NCBI GenBank assembly: GCA_963738305.1
Contig: CAVTVU010000003.1
Location: 1-64,000, forward strand
Direction: 5' to 3'
From: JBBRHQ01 sp963738305
GTDB lineage: Bacteria; Actinomycetota; Thermoleophilia; Solirubrobacterales; 70-9
Length of the DNA stretch: 64,000 bases
Below are positions 34,815-43,477 of this stretch, in pieces; the first letter of the stretch is position 1, and each line of letters starts with the position of its first letter. Position numbers and translations under genes: made by a program. The notes under the pieces were generated by a model. It was given only the letters and a program-made list of their open reading frames with translations, was not told the origin of the DNA and did not search any database.

Positions 34815-37008
34815 TTATCGAGCCGCTTCGATCGGGGCGCGCTCGGCCGGCGCCGGCTCGCTCCCGGCCCCCGGCGCCGCGCCGGGGGCCTTCCCGCCGT
34901 GGCCGAAACGGACGTCGGGCAGGACCCGCTCGAGCCAATTTGGCAGGTACCAGGCGGCGGAGCCGGTGAGGCGCAGCAGCACCGGCACCAGCAGCAGCCG
35001 CACCAGGAAGGCGTCGAGCAGGACCGCGATCCCGAGGATCACGCCCATCTCCTTGGGCGGCAGCGGCCCCGAGAGGGCGAAGGTGAAGAAGACCGCCACC
35101 ATTACCGCCCCGGCAGTGAGGATCACCCGCCCGGAGTGGGCGACGCCGCCGATCATCGCCTCTCTCGCGTTGCCGCTGCGCTCCCAGTGCTCGCGCGCCG
35201 AGGAGAGCAGGAAGACCGTGTAGTCCATCGCGATCGCGAAGATCATCGCGAAGAAGAAGACCGGGGCCCAGGCGTCGAGGAAGCCCTGGGGCTGGAAGCC
35301 GAGCAGGCCGGAGAGATTGCCGTCCTGGAAGATCAGCTTGGCCAGACCGAAGGCGGCGCCGGTTGCGAGCAGGTTGGTGGCGGCCCCGATCGCCGCCACC
35401 AGCGGCGCCTGGAAGGCGAGCAGCAGGAGCAGGAAGCCGAGGCCGAGGACAATGCCGATCACCAGCGGGGTCTTCGCCGACAGTGCGGTCTCGAGGTCAT
35501 GGTTCTCGGCCGCGGCGCCGCCGACGAGCGCACCGGGCGGAAGCCCGGTGCGGAGGCGGTCCACGGTCTCGCCCAGGGCGGGAGTGGAGGGACCGGCGGC
35601 GGGGACGACCCGGGTGAGGGCGAACCCGCCTCGGCCCGACTGGGCCGGCATCACCGTCGCCACCCCGGGGTCGCGGCGGGCCACGGCGGCCACTCGCACT
35701 GACTCGGAGCGGGGGGCGAGGACCTCGAGCGTGCCCGGCGTCCCGGGGCCGAAGGCGGCGCGTGACCTGCCGGTACCCGATGCGAGAGCCATCGCCGCCA
35801 GGCACCACCTTGATCGAGGGCATCCCCGTGCGCAGGTCGAGGATCGGCAGGATCAGGCCGGCGAGCACCAGCAGGGCGACGCCCCCGAGCACCAGCGGGT
35901 GGCGCCAGAGCAGGTCCGCCCAGCGGGCGAAGGCCGGCGAGCGGTGCTCACCGCTGTGGACCCAGGGCAGGCTGAGCCTGTCCACCCGGGGGCCCAGCTT
36001 CGCGAGCACCGCCGGCAGCAGGGTCAGCGTCGCGGCGAGGACGAAGAGGACGGCGACCATGATCCCCAGCGACATAGACCGGAAGGCCGGGCTCGGCACC
36101 AGCATCACGGCCGAGAGCGAGATCAGCACGGTGACCCCGGAGAACAGCACCGCCTTCCCGGCGGTGTCCATGGTGTTCGCGACGGCGTCTACCGGGTCCA
36201 TCCCGGAGCCGAAGTGGGCGGCGCGGAAGCGCATCACGATGAACAGCGCGTAGTCGATCCCCAGGGCCAGCGCGAACATCAGCGCGAAGTTCATCGCCCA
36301 GATCGAGATCGGTGCGATCAGCGTGCCGAGATAGAGCACCCCTGCTGAGGCGATGAGGCCGAGGATGGTCAGCATCAGCGGCAGGCCGGCGGCGACAAGG
36401 GAGCCGAAGGCGAGGACGAGGATGGCCAGCGTCACCGGCCAGGAGATCAGCTCCGAGCGCAGCATCGCGTCGCGGTTGGCCTGGTTGAAGTCCGACCACA
36501 TTCCGGAAGCGCCGGTGAGGTTGACCTGTACCTCCGGTGCCGCGACCGCCTCGAGGTCGCCCTTGAGGCGGTCGGCGGCGGCGACCATCTCGTTCGGGTC
36601 GCTGGCGGCGCCGGCGGTGATCACCGCCGTGTGGCCGTCGGCGGAGATCGCGGGGCCCGGGCGGGGAGCGCTGAGAGCAGAAACGGCCCGATCGGCGCGC
36701 AGGACGGCCATCGCCCTCCGGAGGGTGCGCCGGAAGCCGGGGTCGGAGGAGGTTTCGCTTGGGGAGTGGACCGCGACCTGGAGCGCGTACGAGCCGGCCC
36801 CTGCGAAGCCGCGGTCGATCGCCTGCCGGGCCCTGACCGACTCCGAGCCGTTGGCCTGCCAGCCCGCGCCGGAGAGAGCGGTCTCGACGCGCGGCGCCAG
36901 GATGCCGAGGCCGATCGCGATCAGCGCCCAGCCGACGAAGACGTGGCGGCGCTTGCGCGCTGCGAGCAGGCCCAGCCGGCCGACCGGCCCCAGTTCCCCG
37001 CGGCTCAT
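34815..37008 (-). CDS. MMPL/RND-family membrane exporter
   Basis: This is a transporter of about 730 residues once a frameshift near 35,760 is restored. The first half has a TM start (VFVGWALIAIGLGILAP), a soluble loop, and helices LAILVLAFGSLVAAGLPL, FALMFALALGIDYALF and AVLFSGVTVLISLSAVML. The second half repeats the pattern with LGLGFLLLLLAFQAPLVAAI, FAMIFAIAMDYTVFLLS and VILTAGAVMVAVFFTFAL. The duplicated GIDYALF/AMDYTVF motifs are the proton-relay Asp-Tyr of MMPL transporters. These export lipids or drugs. The ATG at 37008 overlaps the upstream stop by ATGA. It is probably regulated by the divergent ArsR gene. Confidence 0.88.
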
Positions 37009-37286
37009 CGGCGCTGCTCGCCCGCCCCGCGAAGGCCGAGGTAGCGGCGCATCAGCCACGAGCTCGGACAGTTGCCGAAGAGGACGAACGCAAGCTGGTT
37101 GATGGCGACGAACAGGGTGAGGAGGAGGAAGAGGGGGCTGACGAGGACGGCGAGGACGACGCTGAGGGCGGTCATCGTTCCGGCCATCAGGAAGAGAACA
37201 CGCTCCAACGGCCAGCGTGAGGAGTCTTCGAATCGCACGTCGGGGTTCCGCCGGATCGCGGGTCGCGACTGGGTGGCCGTGGGCAT
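37005..37286 (-). CDS. YgaP-like (DUF2892) small membrane protein
   Basis: This is a 93-residue protein with two predicted TM helices (VLFLMAGTMTALSVVLAVLV and LFLLLTLFVAINQLAF) followed by GNCPSSWLMRRYLGLR. That matches the transmembrane part of YgaP/DUF2892 proteins, without the rhodanese domain. Its stop overlaps the exporter start as ATGA, so the two are translationally coupled. Its role in the exporter operon is unknown. Confidence 0.75.
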   Translation of the reverse strand: MPTATQSRPAIRRNPDVRFEDSSRWPLERVLFLMAGTMTALSVVLAVLVSPLFLLLTLFVAINQLAFVLFGNCPSSWLMRRYLGLRGAGEQRR

Positions 37287-37313
37287 CGCTAACCTTCCAT
37301 TTGAATCATCTAC

Positions 37314-37338
37314 AGTTGCACAACTTTACAGTTGTAAA
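37314..37338. promoter_or_regulatory. Palindromic operator between arsR-like gene and exporter operon
   Basis: AGTTG-CA-CAACT (37314-37325) and TTTACA-GT-TGTAAA (37325-37338) are two abutting palindromes. ACAGTTG also occurs twice as a direct repeat 16 bp apart (37312, 37328). The block is AT-rich and lies in the 66-bp spacer between the divergent start codons. It is a good candidate binding site for the ArsR-family protein. Confidence 0.65.
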
Positions 37339-37352
37339 CTGGAAGGTAGCAG

Positions 37353-37721
37353 ATGGACGCGCCAATGACTCCCCACGCAGCCGAGCTGATCGCCCGCCGC
37401 TTCCGGGCGCTCTCGGATCCCACCCGGCTGCGCATCCTCGATCTCCTGCGCGAGCGCGGAGAAGCCTCGGTCGGCGAGCTGAGCGAGGCACTCGAGAGCA
37501 GCCAGCAGAACGTCTCCAAGCACCTGGCCGCTCTTCACGCCGAGGGCTTCGTCTCCCGCCGCAAGCAGGGGACCAGGGCGCTTTACCGGATCTCGGACCC
37601 CGGGGTCCTGGAGCTGTGCGAGAGGGTTTGCGCTGGGATCGAGACTCAGCTGGCCGAGATCGGCGAGGCGATCCGGGGCGCGCCGCTCAGCCCGGGCGCC
37701 GAGCCAGCGCCGCGGCGCTGA
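37353..37721 (+). CDS. ArsR-family transcriptional regulator
   Basis: This is a 122-residue winged-helix repressor: ARRFRALSDPTRLRILDLLRERG, VGELSEALESSQQNVSKHLAALH (recognition helix), GFVSRRKQGTRALYRI. No metal-binding Cys cluster is visible (it lacks the ELCVCDL motif), so the signal may be a redox, ligand or sulfur-type cue. It is divergent from the membrane-protein/exporter operon, with a palindrome between them. Its 3' end overlaps the convergent FMN oxidase gene by 35 bp. Confidence 0.92.
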   Translation: MDAPMTPHAAELIARRFRALSDPTRLRILDLLRERGEASVGELSEALESSQQNVSKHLAALHAEGFVSRRKQGTRALYRISDPGVLELCERVCAGIETQLAEIGEAIRGAPLSPGAEPAPRR

Positions 37722-38853
37722 GCTGCTCCGGGCGGGCGTGGCCGCTCAGGGCGAGCGTCAGATCGAGCTCGCCGAGCACGGTGCGCAGCACCGTCTCCAC
37801 CCCGGATTGCCCGCCGAGCGCCAGCCCCCAGATGTAGGGGCGGCCGAGGAGGACGGCGTCGGCGCCCAGCGCCAGCGCCTTGAAGACGTCGGCCCCGCCG
37901 CGGATGCCACTGTCGAAAAGCACCGTCAGATCGTCGCCGACGGTGTTGGCGATCGCCGGCAGGGCATCGAGCGAGGCGAGGGCGCCGTCAACCTGGCGCC
38001 CGCCGTGGTTGGAGACGACGATCCCGTCGACCCCGCGCACGGAGGCTTCCCGGGCGTCGTCGACATGCTGGATTCCCTTCAGCAGGATCGGCAGCTCGGT
38101 CCGCTCTCGCAGCCAGGCGAGGTCCTCCCAGGTGAGCGAGGGGTTCTCGTAGACGCCGAGGTAGGCGCCGGTAGCAGCGCCAAGGTCCTCCTCCGGGGTC
38201 CGCTCGAGGCCGGCGCGGAACACCGGGTCCTGGAGGAAGTTGGCGTTGCCCGAGCCCTCGAGAAAGGGCAGCCATGCCTGCTGGAGGTCGCGCGGTTTCC
38301 AGCCGGGGATGAAGGTATCTACGGTGAGGACGATCGCCCCGTAGCCGGCGGCTTCGGCGCGCCGCACGAAGCTCTCTGCCAGCTCCGATCGGTTGGGCCA
38401 GTAGAGCTGGAACCAGCGCGGGCCATCGCCGCTCGCCTCGGCGATCTCCTCCATCGTGTAGTGCGAGGCAGTGCTCGCCACGATCGGAACTCCAAGGGCG
38501 GCAGCCGCCCGGGCGCTCGCCAGTTCGCCGTCGTCGTGGACGATCTTTTGGACCCCGATCGGCGCCAGCATCAAGGGTGCCGGCATCGTCGTGCCGAGCA
38601 CCGTGGTCGAGAGGTCGCGCTCCGCGACGTCGCGCAGCATCCGCGGCACGATCCGCCAGCGGCGGAAGGCCTCGCTGTTCTCGGCCATCGTGTCCTCGCT
38701 TCCGGCTCCGGCCCAGACGTAGCCGGCGGTCCGCTCGGGCAGCGCGTCGAGGGCCTGGCGCTCCAGCTCGGCAATGGAGACCGAGAGCTCGGGGCGCTCG
38801 CCGCTCAGCCCGCGCGCGTAGATCTCGCGGTAGTAGCCGCTGAATTCGCTCAC
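37687..38853 (-). CDS. FMN-dependent alpha-hydroxy-acid oxidase
   Basis: This is a 388-residue TIM-barrel flavoenzyme of the lactate/glycolate oxidase group. It has TVLGTTMPAPLMLAPIGVQ, VASTASHYTMEEIA, WFQLYWPNRS and VLTVDTFIPGWKPRDL. LPILLKGIQHVDDA carries the FMN-binding Lys. The active-site signature GVDGIVVSNHGGRQVDGA has the catalytic His and Arg. SGIRGGADVFKALALGA binds FMN phosphate. It may be lactate 2-monooxygenase-like given the length, but the substrate is not defined. Confidence 0.92.
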   Translation of the reverse strand: MSEFSGYYREIYARGLSGERPELSVSIAELERQALDALPERTAGYVWAGAGSEDTMAENSEAFRRWRIVPRMLRDVAERDLSTTVLGTTMPAPLMLAPIGVQKIVHDDGELASARAAAALGVPIVASTASHYTMEEIAEASGDGPRWFQLYWPNRSELAESFVRRAEAAGYGAIVLTVDTFIPGWKPRDLQQAWLPFLEGSGNANFLQDPVFRAGLERTPEEDLGAATGAYLGVYENPSLTWEDLAWLRERTELPILLKGIQHVDDAREASVRGVDGIVVSNHGGRQVDGALASLDALPAIANTVGDDLTVLFDSGIRGGADVFKALALGADAVLLGRPYIWGLALGGQSGVETVLRTVLGELDLTLALSGHARPEQLSAAALARRPG

Positions 38854-38903
38854 GGTGCGGAGACTAATCCCGCGGCTGCCGGGTCCGGGGTAGGCTCGCG
38901 GCG

Positions 38904-40550
38904 ATGCCCGCGAGCTTCGACTACGTGATCGTCGGCGCTGGCTCGGCCGGCTGCGCCCTCGCCGCCCGGCTCAGCGAGGACCCCACGCAGCGGGTCGTCC
39001 TGCTGGAGGCCGGCGGGCGAGACCGCTCGCCCAACATCAAGATCCCGGCCGCCTTCGCCAAGCAGTTCCGCACCAAGCTCGACTGGGATTACTCGACGGG
39101 GCCCGAGCCGGCGCTCGATGGGCGGGAGCTGTTCGTCCCCCGCGGCAAATCGCTGGGCGGCTCCAGCTCGATGAACGCGATGATGTACGTGCGCGGGCGG
39201 CCTCTCGACTACGACGGCTGGCGCGACCGCGGCTGCCCGGGCTGGGGGTACGAGGATGTCCTGCCGCTTTTCAAGCGGGCCGAGAACAACGAGCGAGGCG
39301 CCTCCGAGGTCCACGGCGCCGGCGGGCCGTTGAACGTGGCGGACCAGCGCTCGCCCCGGCCGCTGACCCGCCGCTTCCTCGAGGCAGCTCAGGCCGCCGG
39401 GATCCCCGCCAACCCCGACATCAACTCCCCCGAGCAGGACGGCGTATCGATCACCCAGGTGACCCAGCGGAACGGGCGCCGCTGGAGCTGCGCCGACGGC
39501 TATCTCCGCCCGGCGATGAAGCGGCCCAACCTGAGCGTTATCAGCGGGGCCCAGGTGCTGGGGATCGTCCTCAGCGGCGAGCGCGCCACGGGCATCCGCT
39601 GGCGCGACCGCAGGGGGCGCGAGGCGATCGCCCGCGCAGACCGCGAGGTGGTGCTCTGCGCCGGGGCGATCGGCAGCCCCCAGCTCCTCATGGTCTCGGG
39701 CATCGGGCCGGCCGAGCACCTCGGCTCGTTGGGGATCGAGACCAGAGTGGACTCACCGGGGGTTGGCGAGAACCTCCAGGACCACCCCTTTGTCCTGCTC
39801 AACTTCTCCTCGACCGTGGCGGAGAGCCTCGCCGACGCGGAGAAGCCGAAGGCACTGGTCGAGTGGCTGCTGCGGCGCAGCGGCCCGCTCACCTCGAACG
39901 TAGGCGAGGCGATGGCCTTCGTCCGCTCCCGCCCCGGCCTTCCGGCCGCCGACCTCCAGTTGCTCTTCGGGCCGGCCTACTACCACGACCACGGCTTCGA
40001 CGAGCACGACGGTCACGCCTTCGCCCTCGGAGCGACTCTGATCGCCCCGAAAGCGCGCGGCCAACTGCGGCTGCGCTCCGCCGACCCGCTGGCCAAGCCG
40101 CACCTCATCGGTAACCACCTCTCCGAGCCCGAGGACATGGCAGCGATGGTCGCCGGCTTCCGGATGATGCGGAAGATCGCCGTGACCGAGCCGCTCGCCT
40201 CCGCCCGCGGCCGCGAGCTGGTGCCCGGCGACCCGCCCGAGAGCGACGAGGAGGTCGAGGCCTTTCTGCGGCAGGAGACCGAGCTGCTCTACCACCCGGT
40301 CGGGACCTGCCGCATGGGGGATGACGAGACGGCGGTGCTCGATCCGCAGCTACGCGTCCGCGGCGTCGAGTCGCTGCGGGTCGCCGACGCCTCGGTCATG
40401 CCGGTGATCACCGGCGGCAACACTCACGCGCCGACCGTGATGATCGGCGAGAAGGCGGCCGAGCTGATAGGTGGACACCCGCCTAGATGTCTTCCGCCGG
40501 AGTCGGTTCATCTTGGCGACGCCGGTCCTGACCCGGGCGCCAGCCGCTGA
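38904..40550 (+). CDS. GMC-family FAD oxidoreductase
   Basis: This is a 548-residue choline-dehydrogenase-like enzyme. The start YVIVGAGSAGCALAARL is the FAD Rossmann motif, followed by VVLLEAGGRD. GKSLGGSSSMNAMMYVRG and CAGAIGSPQLLMVSGIGP are GMC signatures 1 and 2. The active-site region has ELLYHPVGTCRMG and VMPVITGGNTHAPTVMIGEKAAE. It probably oxidises an alcohol, but the substrate is undefined. The 3' end runs about 68 bp into the convergent K+-channel gene. Confidence 0.92.
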   Translation: MPASFDYVIVGAGSAGCALAARLSEDPTQRVVLLEAGGRDRSPNIKIPAAFAKQFRTKLDWDYSTGPEPALDGRELFVPRGKSLGGSSSMNAMMYVRGRPLDYDGWRDRGCPGWGYEDVLPLFKRAENNERGASEVHGAGGPLNVADQRSPRPLTRRFLEAAQAAGIPANPDINSPEQDGVSITQVTQRNGRRWSCADGYLRPAMKRPNLSVISGAQVLGIVLSGERATGIRWRDRRGREAIARADREVVLCAGAIGSPQLLMVSGIGPAEHLGSLGIETRVDSPGVGENLQDHPFVLLNFSSTVAESLADAEKPKALVEWLLRRSGPLTSNVGEAMAFVRSRPGLPAADLQLLFGPAYYHDHGFDEHDGHAFALGATLIAPKARGQLRLRSADPLAKPHLIGNHLSEPEDMAAMVAGFRMMRKIAVTEPLASARGRELVPGDPPESDEEVEAFLRQETELLYHPVGTCRMGDDETAVLDPQLRVRGVESLRVADASVMPVITGGNTHAPTVMIGEKAAELIGGHPPRCLPPESVHLGDAGPDPGASR

Positions 40551-41169
40551 CCAGGCCCGCGACGAGCACCACAAGGAATATCTGCCCGGTCAGCATCTCC
40601 AGACCGGAGAACATCTGTCCCGGCTGACCGGCGGGGACCAGGTCCCCATACCCGACCGTGGTCAGTGTCGTGTAGCTGAAGAAGATGAAGTCGCCGCCGT
40701 CGGCGTGTGGCACTCCCTCGAAGAAGATCCCGCTCTGGATGCGGTCGATCGCCCCGAAGAGGAAGGCGAAGAGAAGCCCGAGGCCCGTATAGACGCTGAG
40801 CGCGCCGAGGATCGTCCTGATGCTGATCCGCGGCGCCATCACCACCGTCGCCAGCACCTTCGCCAGGGCAACCCCCAGCAGGAGCACCGTCAGAAGGGCG
40901 GCGACGGACTGGAAGACGTTCTCGTCGGTTATCGCTGCAATCGCGTTGAGCCCGACCGCGAGGATCGAGACCAGAACGGCGCGCCTGATCCAGATCGGGT
41001 TCGAACCCGAGGCCGAGGCGGCGAAGATCGCCGTCGTAGTAGCGGTCCCTGAGATCACGACCGCCGACCAGCCCCGGTCGGGCAGCAGCGAGGCGAGGAC
41101 GTAGGTGGCGACGACCAGCAACAGGACGGTGCCGAAGTAGTCGTTGACGCGCTCTGCCAGCGCCTCCAT
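40483..41169 (-). CDS. Potassium-channel-like membrane protein
   Basis: This is a 229-residue membrane protein starting MEALAERVNDYF at 41169 (a start at 41208 is possible). Four upstream hydrophobic segments include LLVVATYVLASLL, AVLVSILAVGLNAIAA and ALLTVLLLGVALAKVL. The pore module has LGALSVYTGLGLLFAFLFG, the selectivity filter TTVGYGDLVP, and inner helix LTGQIFLVVLVAGLV. The TVGYGD motif identifies a K+-selective Ion_trans_2-type channel. It ends in a short cytosolic tail. Confidence 0.88.
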   Translation of the reverse strand: MEALAERVNDYFGTVLLLVVATYVLASLLPDRGWSAVVISGTATTTAIFAASASGSNPIWIRRAVLVSILAVGLNAIAAITDENVFQSVAALLTVLLLGVALAKVLATVVMAPRISIRTILGALSVYTGLGLLFAFLFGAIDRIQSGIFFEGVPHADGGDFIFFSYTTLTTVGYGDLVPAGQPGQMFSGLEMLTGQIFLVVLVAGLVSGWRPGQDRRRQDEPTPAEDI

Positions 41170-41276
41170 GTGCCTACCGTCGAAACGGGGGCTTCGGGAC
41201 CTCTCCATCCATCGCTCGTTCGGCCGCGCGAAGCCGTTTCCTTCCCTGCGCGCACACCGCAAGGCCGGTCCCGTGG

Positions 41277-41678
41277 CTAGTTTTCGAGGCCCGCCGCCTG
41301 CAGGGCCTCCGCCCAGCCGAGAAAGGCCGTGACGCGCGAGATCAGGCCGTCCCTGATCAGGAAGAGGTTGGCGAACTCCTGATCCAGCTCGAGGTGGCTC
41401 GCGCCCCCCTTCATGTGGACCCGGCCCAGCCAAAGCACCGAGTCCCCGAGGTCACGGACCTCCCCCTCCTCGAAGCTGAAGTCCTCCCAGGTATCCCAGA
41501 CCGAGGCGAAGCCCCGCGCGCACTCCTCCTGGCCCCGGTAGACGACCCGCTCCACCGCGGCCGGACCGGCCGGCGCCCACTCGATGTCGTCGGCGAGGAA
41601 GCCGGCGGCCAGATGAGGGTCGCGATCGTTCCAGGCCGCGACGAGGCCCCGCACCGACTCCAGGTTGGTCTCCGACAT
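41277..41678 (-). CDS. SnoaL/NTF2-like protein 4
   Basis: This is a 133-residue paralogue: MSETNLESVRGLVAAWNDRD, DDIEWAPAG, ERVVYRGQEECARGFASVW, and the tail AEALQAAGLEN. The fold is clear; the ligand is unknown. It is similar to the three genes at 14.8-16.1 kb, so this family is dispersed in the genome. It may share a transcript with the channel gene. Confidence 0.8.
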   Translation of the reverse strand: MSETNLESVRGLVAAWNDRDPHLAAGFLADDIEWAPAGPAAVERVVYRGQEECARGFASVWDTWEDFSFEEGEVRDLGDSVLWLGRVHMKGGASHLELDQEFANLFLIRDGLISRVTAFLGWAEALQAAGLEN

Positions 41679-41684
41679 CTCACA

Positions 41685-42000
41685 TCAGTATCCGCCACTC
41701 GGGCCAGGGAGGAAGATTGCTGCGAACGGATGGCCGTCCTGCATCTGCATCGAATAGCGAGGCCTATCCAGGACGACGCGCCCGGGCAGCAGCTCGAAGA
41801 GCTCGCGCAGCATCGGACTCGGGCGCTCGAAGACGTCGCCGTAGGTGTAGCGGCGGAAGTCGTCGCCGCAGGCGTACGCGTCGCGCTTCCGGCGCCGATC
41901 TTTCTGCCAAGCGTGACGAGAGCGGTGGTAGCGGTAGCCGTCCAACTCGACGGGGAGACCCAGCGAGGAGAAGTCAGGACGGCCTTGATCTCACCCCCGT
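41685..42000 (-). pseudogene. DUF559-type endonuclease-like fragment
   Basis: The minus-strand frame FSSLGLPVELDGYRYHRSRH, then AWQKDRRRKRDAYACGDDF and RRYTYGDVFERPS, resembles the C-terminal half of DUF559 (VSR-like nuclease) proteins. In those proteins ELDGYRYH carries an acidic metal-binding residue. The N-terminal part is missing. The upstream bases do not continue it and run into tRNA-Ser, so this is a remnant. The last residues (GRVVLDRPRYS...) look unlike the family and may be a broken 3' end. Confidence 0.45.
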
Positions 42001-42043
42001 TTCATCCGCAGGATCTTCGCTTCCGACGCTGATCCAGCCTCAG

Positions 42044-42132
42044 CGGAGGGGGTGGGATTCGAACCCACGGGACGCCCGAAGACGCCCAACGGCTTTCAAG
42101 GCCGCCGCATTCAACCGCTCTGCCACCCCTCC
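42044..42132 (-). tRNA. tRNA-Ser (UGA)
   Basis: On the minus strand this is an 89-nt class II tRNA with a long variable arm. The acceptor GGAGGGG pairs with CCCCTCC. The anticodon loop CTTGAAA gives TGA. The variable arm is GGGCGTCTTCGGGCGTC and the T-loop is GGTTCGAATCC. No CCA is encoded. Confidence 0.95.
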
Positions 42133-42295
42133 GGCGACGGGCCGAGGCTAGCCTAGCCGCGCCGCCGCGGCGACCATCCGCCGGTGGTCCGCACATCGGC
42201 TTGCGCTCCTGGAACGTCGCGACTGCCGTCCTCCTGGCAGGGAACGATCACGGCGAGTCGAGGCTGCAAGGCGGGGACCTTGCCAGGATGGAGGG

Positions 42296-43477
42296 GTGCG
42301 CCGCCTGCTGATCCTCGCCTGCTCGATCGTCTTCCTCGACGTCTCCTTCTTCGCGGCGATCGCGCCACTGCTCCCCGGCTACGTGGACGACCTCGGCCTC
42401 AGCAAGACGCAGGCCGGCATGCTGAGCGCTTCCTACGCGGCGGGGACCCTGGTCGCGGCCCTCCCCGCCGGTCTCGTCGCCGCGCGCGTGGGTCCGCGGC
42501 TCACTGCAATCGCCGGCCTCGCCGTCCTCGGCGTTTCCAGCCTCGCCTTCGGCTTCTCCGATCAGATCGCGCTGCTCGACACCGCCCGCTTCTGTCAGGG
42601 AGCGGGTGGCGCGATGGCCTGGGCCGGCTCCTTCACCTGGATCATCCTTCGCGCCCCCGAGGATCAGCGCGGCGTGGTGATCGGCACCGCGATGGGGATG
42701 GCGGTCGCCGGAGAGCTGTTTGGTCCGCCTCTAGGTGCGATCGCCAAGGTCGCTGGGACCGAGATCGTCTTCGGCTCGGTGCTGATCGTCGCGACGGTCC
42801 TCGCCGTCATCGCGGCGAGGACTCCCGATTCCCCCTCCCGCCAGCGGGCCGGCGCCGCGCGCTTGCGGGCCGCGCTCGGCACCCGGCCGATCCTGATCGG
42901 ATCCGGACTCGTCGCGATCCCCTCGCTGATGTTCGGCGCCATCGCGGTCCTGGTGCCGCTGCGCCTTGACGCGCTGGGTGGCGGCAGCGCCGTGATCGCG
43001 GCCAGCTTCGCCACCGGCGCGCTCTGCGAGAGCACCCTCTCGCCCCTGGTCGGCCGCTATTCCGATCGCGCCGGGCGACTGGCGCCCTACGCGATCGGGA
43101 TGGCGATCGGGGCGGCGGCGATGGCGGCAATCGGCCTGGGCGAGCTGCTCGGGGTGGTCTTCGCTGCGACCGTGCTGGCCGCCGCGGGCGCCGGTTTCTG
43201 CTTTACCCCCGCCACGGCGATGCTCGCCGACTCCGCTGACGAGGTCGGCCTTCACCAGGGCATCGCCGCCGGCGTGACGAGTGTCGCCTGGGCCGGGGGG
43301 CAGGTGCTGGGAGGACTGGGCGGTGGCGCGGCGGCCAACCTGCTCGGCGACGCGGCGCCCAGCCTCGCCGTCGCGGCGATGATGGCCCTCGGCGCGCTCG
43401 CGTCCAGGCGCCTCGCGGCCGCCAGGCCTGCGCCGACCGGCCCGGAGCCCGGGGTTGGCGACCTCGGTGTGCCCTGA
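42296..43477 (+). CDS. MFS transporter
   Basis: This is a 393-residue, 12-helix major facilitator. The start is GTG at 42296 (RRLLILACSIVFLDVSFFA). It has PLLPGYVDDLGLSKTQAGML, SASYAAGTLVAALPAG, GPRLTAIAGLAVLG and VGRYSDRAGRLAPY, which is a second-half loop motif. Substrate unknown. It overlaps the next gene by TGATG, so the two are likely coupled: the transporter may feed the sugar-lactone oxidase. Confidence 0.88.
   Translation: MRRLLILACSIVFLDVSFFAAIAPLLPGYVDDLGLSKTQAGMLSASYAAGTLVAALPAGLVAARVGPRLTAIAGLAVLGVSSLAFGFSDQIALLDTARFCQGAGGAMAWAGSFTWIILRAPEDQRGVVIGTAMGMAVAGELFGPPLGAIAKVAGTEIVFGSVLIVATVLAVIAARTPDSPSRQRAGAARLRAALGTRPILIGSGLVAIPSLMFGAIAVLVPLRLDALGGGSAVIAASFATGALCESTLSPLVGRYSDRAGRLAPYAIGMAIGAAAMAAIGLGELLGVVFAATVLAAAGAGFCFTPATAMLADSADEVGLHQGIAAGVTSVAWAGGQVLGGLGGGAAANLLGDAAPSLAVAAMMALGALASRRLAAARPAPTGPEPGVGDLGVP

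Noticed and set aside
42173..42295. Small coding region between tRNA-Ser and the MFS gene
   Set aside because: No start codon with a ribosome binding site and no recognisable protein; it is most likely the MFS promoter region.
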